NCBI GenBank assembly: GCA_012837465.1
Contig: DURG01000275.1
Location: 1-7,913 of the forward strand
Reading direction: 5' to 3'
DNA: 7,913 bases
Origin: Propionibacterium sp.
GTDB lineage: Bacteria; Actinomycetota; Actinomycetes; Propionibacteriales; Propionibacteriaceae
The position numbers and the translations under genes are program-made. Below the pieces are notes generated by a model that saw only the letters and a program-made list of their open reading frames with translations, was not told the origin of the DNA and ran no database searches. Positions within the stretch are counted from its first letter, which is position 1. Every line of letters begins with the position of its first letter. This document shows, piece by piece, positions 5,827-7,913 of the stretch.

Positions 5827-7913
5827 ACCTCCCACGCATCGTGATCGCGGCTCCCGCGTCGGGCCATGGCAAGACGACGGTGGCCACCGGCGCCATGGCG
5901 GCGCTCCGGGCCCGCGGCGTCACCGTCGCCCCGTTCAAGGTGGGGCCGGACTACATCGACCCCGGCTACCACGGGCTGGCCAGCGGCCGGCCCGGGCGCA
6001 ACCTGGACCCTTTCCTCTGCGGTGAGGACCTCATCGCGCCGTTGCTGCTCCACGGTGCCGAGGGGGCCGACCTCGCCGTCGTCGAGGGCGCGATGGGCTT
6101 GTTCGACGGGCGGCTGGGCACCCCGGGAGTCGCCTCGACGGCGCACGTGGCCACCCTCATCGACGCCCCCGTCGTGCTGGTGGTGGACGCGCGGCACGCG
6201 TCGCGCAGCGTCGGCGCGCTGGCGCTGGGCATGGCGACGTTCGATCCGGCGGTGCGGATCGCGGGCGTGATCCTCAACCAGGTGGGCAGCCCCAGGCATG
6301 AGGCCGAGGTGCGCTCGGCGGTCGAGGGCATCGGGATTCCCGTGCTGGGGTCCCTGCCACGCAACCTCGAGATCGAGGCGCCCTCGCGACACCTGGGCCT
6401 GGTGCCCGCCGCCGAGCGCGACGACGCCGGGATCCTCAAGATGGGCGAGGCCGTGGCCCGGCATGTCGACCTGGACGCGCTCCAACGCCTGGCCGCAGCG
6501 GCGCCGGAACTCGACGCCGAACCGTGGCGGCCCCCAGTCACCGACCGGGGCGGCGGGCGCCCCAAGGTTGCGATCGCTGGCGGCAGGGCCTTCACGTTCC
6601 GCTACCCCGAGACCGACGAACTGCTGCTGGCCGCAGGGTGCGAGCCGGTGGTGTTCGACCCGCTCACGGACCAAGCGTTGCCGGAGGGCACCGCCGGATT
6701 GTGGCTGGGCGGGGGCTTCCCTGAGGTGCACGCCGCCGACCTCGCGGCCAACCGGGCGCTCCTCGCGGACATTCGTGCGGCGGTCGAGGCGGGACTCCCG
6801 ACGGTCGCGGAGTGCGCCGGGCTGCTGTACCTCAGCGAACGCCTCGACGGCGAGCCGATGGTGGGCGCCCTGCCGGGGGTCACGGCCATGACCGCGAAGC
6901 TCACGATGGGCTACCGCGAGGCCACCGCCGAATCGGATTCCCTGCTGGGCAGGGTGGGGGAGACCGTGCGCGGCCACGAGTTCCACCGCACGACGGCGGA
7001 CCCGGGCCCCACGGCCGCGTGGCTGATCGACGGCCGACGCGACGGCGCGGCCAGCCCCACGCTGCACGCCTCGTACCTGCACACCCACTGGGCCGGGCAC
7101 CCGGAGTTGGCGCAACGCTTCGCCGATGCGGTGCACCGCCACGCGGAAGCGCGGGACGTGGACCTCGACCACCACGGGGATCGCGACCTCGGGCCCGAGC
7201 TGGCCGATTTCGCCGTCAACGTGCGCCAACCCCACACCCCCAATTGGCTGGTCGACGCCATCACGAAGGAGGCGGACTGGGCCGCCTACCCGGAAGTCGC
7301 GCCGGCGGTGCGGGCGATCGCCGCGCACCATGCAGTGACGGCCGACATGGTGCTGCCGGTGGCGGGCGCGGCGGAGGCCTTCACGCTCATCGCGCGCGCC
7401 ATTCCGGGCGAAGCACTCGTGGTCCATCCGCAGTTCACCGAGCCGGAGTCCGCGCTGCGGGCGGCCGGCCGCAGCCCCCGCCGCCACCTGCTCACCGCGG
7501 CCAACGGCTTCCGGTTGGAGTCGGCGGCCGTGCCCGCGGCTGCCCTGACGTTCGTCGGCAACCCCACCAACCCCACCGGCGTCCTCCACCCGGCCGTCGA
7601 ACTGGAGCAGCTCGACGCGGGCGTGCTCGTCGTCGACGAAGCCTTCCTGGACACCATCCCCGGTGAGCCGGAGTCGCTCATTCGGACCGACATGCCCCAC
7701 CAGCTGGTGCTGCGCTCCCTCACCAAGACGTGGGCGATCGCCGGGATCAGGACCGGGTACGTCGTCGGTGACCCAACCCTGATCCGGCGCCTGCGCGAGC
7801 AGCAGCCGCCGTGGTCCGTCTCCAGCCCGGCAGTCGCGGCCACCGTCGCCTGCCTGGACCCGGCCAGACGTGAAGAGGCGGAGGCCTTGGCGCGGGAAGG
7901 GATGGCCGCGCGC
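5820..7913 (+). CDS. cobB-cobC: Cobyrinate a,c-diamide synthase fused to CobC-type threonine-phosphate decarboxylase (3' end missing)
   Basis: One uninterrupted frame of 698 codons runs from ATG 5820 to the window end. Residues 1 to about 440 are CbiA/CobB, which amidates carboxylates a and c with glutamine and ATP: a P-loop-like APASGHGKTT (11-20), KVGPDYIDPGYH (40-51), VVEGAMGLFDG (87-97), LWLGGGFPEVH, and a glutamine amidotransferase part with Cys332 in AECAGLLYL and histidines 421/423 in YLHTHW. Residues from about 448 are a PLP-dependent, aminotransferase-fold CobC domain (HHGDRDLGPELADFAVNVR at 451-469, GNPTNPTG at 580-587, Asp606 in VDEAF, PLP lysine Lys636 in SLTKTW), like Rv2231c-type CobC. 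That domain would make (R)-1-amino-2-propanol phosphate from threonine phosphate; some homologues are annotated only as aminotransferases. The gene overlaps cobO; GTG 5823, in a GTGA overlap, is an alternative start. No stop or ribosome-binding site separates the domains. Confidence 0.93.
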   Translation, partial: MVNLPRIVIAAPASGHGKTTVATGAMAALRARGVTVAPFKVGPDYIDPGYHGLASGRPGRNLDPFLCGEDLIAPLLLHGAEGADLAVVEGAMGLFDGRLGTPGVASTAHVATLIDAPVVLVVDARHASRSVGALALGMATFDPAVRIAGVILNQVGSPRHEAEVRSAVEGIGIPVLGSLPRNLEIEAPSRHLGLVPAAERDDAGILKMGEAVARHVDLDALQRLAAAAPELDAEPWRPPVTDRGGGRPKVAIAGGRAFTFRYPETDELLLAAGCEPVVFDPLTDQALPEGTAGLWLGGGFPEVHAADLAANRALLADIRAAVEAGLPTVAECAGLLYLSERLDGEPMVGALPGVTAMTAKLTMGYREATAESDSLLGRVGETVRGHEFHRTTADPGPTAAWLIDGRRDGAASPTLHASYLHTHWAGHPELAQRFADAVHRHAEARDVDLDHHGDRDLGPELADFAVNVRQPHTPNWLVDAITKEADWAAYPEVAPAVRAIAAHHAVTADMVLPVAGAAEAFTLIARAIPGEALVVHPQFTEPESALRAAGRSPRRHLLTAANGFRLESAAVPAAALTFVGNPTNPTGVLHPAVELEQLDAGVLVVDEAFLDTIPGEPESLIRTDMPHQLVLRSLTKTWAIAGIRTGYVVGDPTLIRRLREQQPPWSVSSPAVAATVACLDPARREEAEALAREGMAAR

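Noticed and set aside
5637..7700. 687-codon minus-strand open frame
   Set aside because: It lies opposite the cobO end and the CbiA-CobC gene, whose motifs are clear. The product is a low-complexity Arg/Gly/His-rich sequence with no recognisable domain, typical of antisense frames in GC-rich DNA.

Overview
The window is a stretch of a cobalamin (vitamin B12) biosynthesis and cobalt-uptake locus. Base composition is strongly GC-rich (by eye roughly 70%), GTG starts are common, genes overlap tightly, and the proteins resemble actinobacterial versions (for example the CVRADDA variant in the precorrin-2 dehydrogenase domain and an Rv2231c-like CobC domain). A member of the Actinomycetota, plausibly Propionibacteriaceae, fits best. 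That placement is an inference from gene content and style, not from any database search.

Layout, left to right. (1) 1-188: the 3' end of a precorrin-3B C17-methyltransferase (CobJ/CbiH). (2) 185-1399: a fused sirohydrochlorin chelatase (CbiX) and precorrin-2 dehydrogenase (CysG N-terminal / Met8 type). (3) 1410-2072: cbiC, precorrin-8 methylmutase. (4) 2059-4598: the complete cobalt ECF transporter cbiM-cbiN-cbiQ-cbiO. (5) 4619-5203, minus strand: cbiT, the decarboxylating C15-methyltransferase, the only gene facing left. (6) 5230-5826: cobO (BtuR/CobA type), corrinoid adenosyltransferase. (7) 5820 to the window end: a cobyrinate a,c-diamide synthase (CbiA/CobB) fused in frame to an aminotransferase-fold threonine-phosphate decarboxylase (CobC); its 3' end is cut off.

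Together these genes import cobalt, oxidise precorrin-2 and insert cobalt, carry out several ring-modification steps, amidate and adenosylate the corrin, and make the aminopropanol phosphate linker. A CbiX-type chelatase with CbiMNQO and a stand-alone CbiT suggests the early-cobalt-insertion (anaerobic-type) pathway. The plus-strand genes almost all overlap by ATGA, GTGA or longer overlaps, so they look like one polycistronic, translationally coupled unit. There is no intergenic gap longer than about 20 bases, no RNA gene, no mobile element and no CRISPR array. I saw no cobalamin riboswitch; any such control would lie outside the window.

I do not see a new biological system here. The points worth attention are the single inverted cbiT gene with almost no flanking DNA and a possible leaderless promoter, the plus-strand open frame that bridges it with ATGA junctions at both ends, and two enzyme fusions (CbiX-dehydrogenase and CbiA-CobC).
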